From Anaerolineales bacterium (GTDB lineage Bacteria; Chloroflexota; Anaerolineae; 4572-78; J111), in assembly GCA_015075185.1 (NCBI GenBank), contig JABTUW010000004.1, positions 992,001 through 1,056,000 of the forward strand: DNA of 64,000 nucleotides, read 5' to 3'. The position numbers and the translations under genes are program-made. Every line of letters begins with the position of its first letter. Positions within the stretch are counted from its first letter, which is position 1. The notes beneath the pieces are model-generated. The model was not told the DNA's origin and made no database searches. It worked only from the letters and a program-made list of their open reading frames with translations. Below are positions 62,868 through 64,000 of the stretch, piece by piece.

Positions 62868-63735
62868 ACGTATCCTGCAGCGCCTCGACTGGCAGGTTAT
62901 CCGCCGGCTGGACGGCCTGCTGCAAGGCGATTATCGCACGCTGTTTTACGGCTATGGGGTGGATTTTGCCGATCTGCGCGAATACCAGCCCGAAGACGAT
63001 ATTCGCTACATAGATTGGAATGTGACCGCGCGGCTGAATACTCCCTATGTCCGGCAGTACATGGAAGACCGGGAAATCACCGGCTGGTTTTTGCTGGACC
63101 TGAGTCCCTCTATGGACTTTGGCCCGGTGCAAACGCTCAAGCGGACGGTGCTGATTGATTTCGTCACCACGATTGCCCGACTGCTCACGCGCCACGGCAA
63201 TCGTATCGGAGCAATCTTCTACGGCAGCCGTGTTGAGCGGACAATTCCCGCCAGCGGTGGGAAGCTCCAGGTTCTGCGCCTGGTCAACGACCTGCTCAAG
63301 CAGCCGCCTTTACGACAAACAGCCTTTACCAACTTGAAGCCGCTGCTCGAAGCCGGGCTGCACGCCATTAAAAAGCGCTCTTTGATCTTCATCATCTCGG
63401 ATTTTATCAGCGAGCCGGGGTGGGAGCGGCCGTTGAAGTTACTCAACCAACGGCACGAAGTCCTAGCTGTCCGCTTGTGGGACCCGCGCGAGGTAGAACT
63501 GCCGGATATGGGGCCGATCATTATGGAGGATGCGGAGACAGGCGAGCAGCTCTATGTAGACACGCACGATCGGAGATTCCGCCAGCGGTTTCAAGAGGCG
63601 GCGCGGCGGCGCGAAGCAGCCTTGAATGAAGCATTTAAACATGCCGGAGTGGAGGCGCTGTCCCTCTCGACCGAAGAAGACCTGGTCAAGGCCATCGTGC
63701 GCTTTGCCTCGCTGCGACGGCAACGCCGGAGATAA
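62836..63735 (+). CDS. DUF58 domain protein
   Basis: 299 residues. DUF58 features include GLLQGDYRTLFYGYGVDFAD, LREYQPEDDIRYIDWNVTAR, and a VWA-like fold with the MIDAS start LLDLSPSMDFG. It follows moxR, as is usual in the MoxR-DUF58-Bat cluster, where the proteins are thought to assemble or activate envelope complexes. ATGs at 62836 and 62842 are both possible. Confidence 0.93.
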   Translation: MSMSISASTPERILQRLDWQVIRRLDGLLQGDYRTLFYGYGVDFADLREYQPEDDIRYIDWNVTARLNTPYVRQYMEDREITGWFLLDLSPSMDFGPVQTLKRTVLIDFVTTIARLLTRHGNRIGAIFYGSRVERTIPASGGKLQVLRLVNDLLKQPPLRQTAFTNLKPLLEAGLHAIKKRSLIFIISDFISEPGWERPLKLLNQRHEVLAVRLWDPREVELPDMGPIIMEDAETGEQLYVDTHDRRFRQRFQEAARRREAALNEAFKHAGVEALSLSTEEDLVKAIVRFASLRRQRRR

Positions 63736-63747
63736 GTGGATTTATCC

Positions 63748-64000
63748 ATGTCATTCATTTGGCCCACGATGCTTTTATTATTGTTGCTGGTTCCGCTGTT
63801 CGTCTGGTTGTACCTACGGATGCAGCAGCGGCGGCGGCGCTTTGCCGCCAGTTTCGGGACGCTTGGACTTGTACAAGAGGCCGCGGGACGTAAGCTGGGC
63901 AGCCGTCACCATATTCCTCCGGCCTTCTTTTTGGCCGGTCTGACCATCCTGCTGCTGGCCATGGCCCGCCCGCAAACGGTTGTCAGTCTGCCCCGGGTAG
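63748..64000 (+). CDS. BatA-like VWA protein, N-terminal part (3' truncated)
   Basis: Open from the ATG at 63748 to the end of the window. The first span MSFIWPTMLLLLLLVPLFVW, a basic stretch and the second span IPPAFFLAGLTILLLAMARP match the N-terminus of BatA/Aerotolerance proteins, whose VWA domain would follow beyond the window. It lies 12 nt after the DUF58 gene. Confidence 0.8.
   Translation, partial: MSFIWPTMLLLLLLVPLFVWLYLRMQQRRRRFAASFGTLGLVQEAAGRKLGSRHHIPPAFFLAGLTILLLAMARPQTVVSLPRV

Overview
The window is about 57-60% GC in most genes. It looks like a chromosome segment of an uncultured bacterium, most likely a Chloroflexota (Anaerolineae-like) member. That is an inference from overall gene style: a Thr-Pro linker after a lipobox in the penicillin-binding protein, PASTA kinase, Roadblock/LC7 protein, DUF2254, split molybdenum hydroxylase, LacI-sensor/AraC hybrid kinases, and FixABCX next to corrinoid methyltransferases. 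No rRNA, tRNA or CRISPR array was seen.

Layout. 1-8.2 kb holds housekeeping genes: the end of a response regulator, a cation/proton antiporter with a PII-like partner, a possibly leaderless penicillin-binding protein, a Roadblock protein, a MetE-like methyltransferase and a DUF2254 membrane protein. 8.2-14.4 kb is a catabolic operon behind a FadR-type regulator with its own operator: CoxG-like protein, cyclase, then a four-subunit molybdenum hydroxylase whose molybdopterin subunit is split in two genes, as in nicotinate dehydrogenase NdhF-S-L-M, and an EthD-like protein. 14.4-19.2 kb is an AT-rich defence-type island. It carries a SMEK-domain/APAZ-like protein translationally coupled to a short, catalytically dead prokaryotic Argonaute, then an integron attC-like site, a nucleotidyltransferase/HEPN pair, and gene debris. 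19.2-23.6 kb has the two halves of a Tm-1-like protein as separate genes, a YgeY-type M20 hydrolase and an FHA protein. 23.6-27.9 kb is a xylose module (xylA, an isomerase paralogue, xylB). 28-33.6 kb has ftsH, a PASTA kinase, DUF983 and a nucleotidyltransferase. 33.6-48.7 kb contains a 1107-residue GHMP-kinase/UDP-sugar pyrophosphorylase-like fusion, then a minus-strand pectin/galacturonate locus: a UxaE-type epimerase, a Gfo/Idh/MocA oxidoreductase, a GH105 hydrolase, an ABC importer and a one-protein LacI-sensor/histidine kinase/receiver/AraC regulator. 48.7-60.7 kb is an anaerobic C1 module: fixABCX, an IS630 element, a RACo-type corrinoid activator, a methyl-THF methyltransferase, a corrinoid protein, a UroD-family methyltransferase and an MFS transporter. 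60.9-64 kb has an S1C protease and a MoxR-DUF58-BatA operon cut by the window end.

The most novel-looking system is the SMEK/APAZ plus short Argonaute pair. Its effector domain is not one of the three I know to be characterised for short pAgos (TIR, Sir2, DREN nuclease). Second is a roughly 250-bp regulatory region present as two direct copies, upstream of fixABCX and upstream of the corrinoid operon. A putative operator and promoter are conserved exactly while the rest has drifted, which suggests co-regulation of electron supply and corrinoid activation. Third, many same-strand gene pairs are separated by spacers that each hold a different, self-complementary, internally micro-repeated sequence between the upstream stop codon and the downstream ribosome-binding site.

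All family assignments come from reading motifs by eye; no database search was run.
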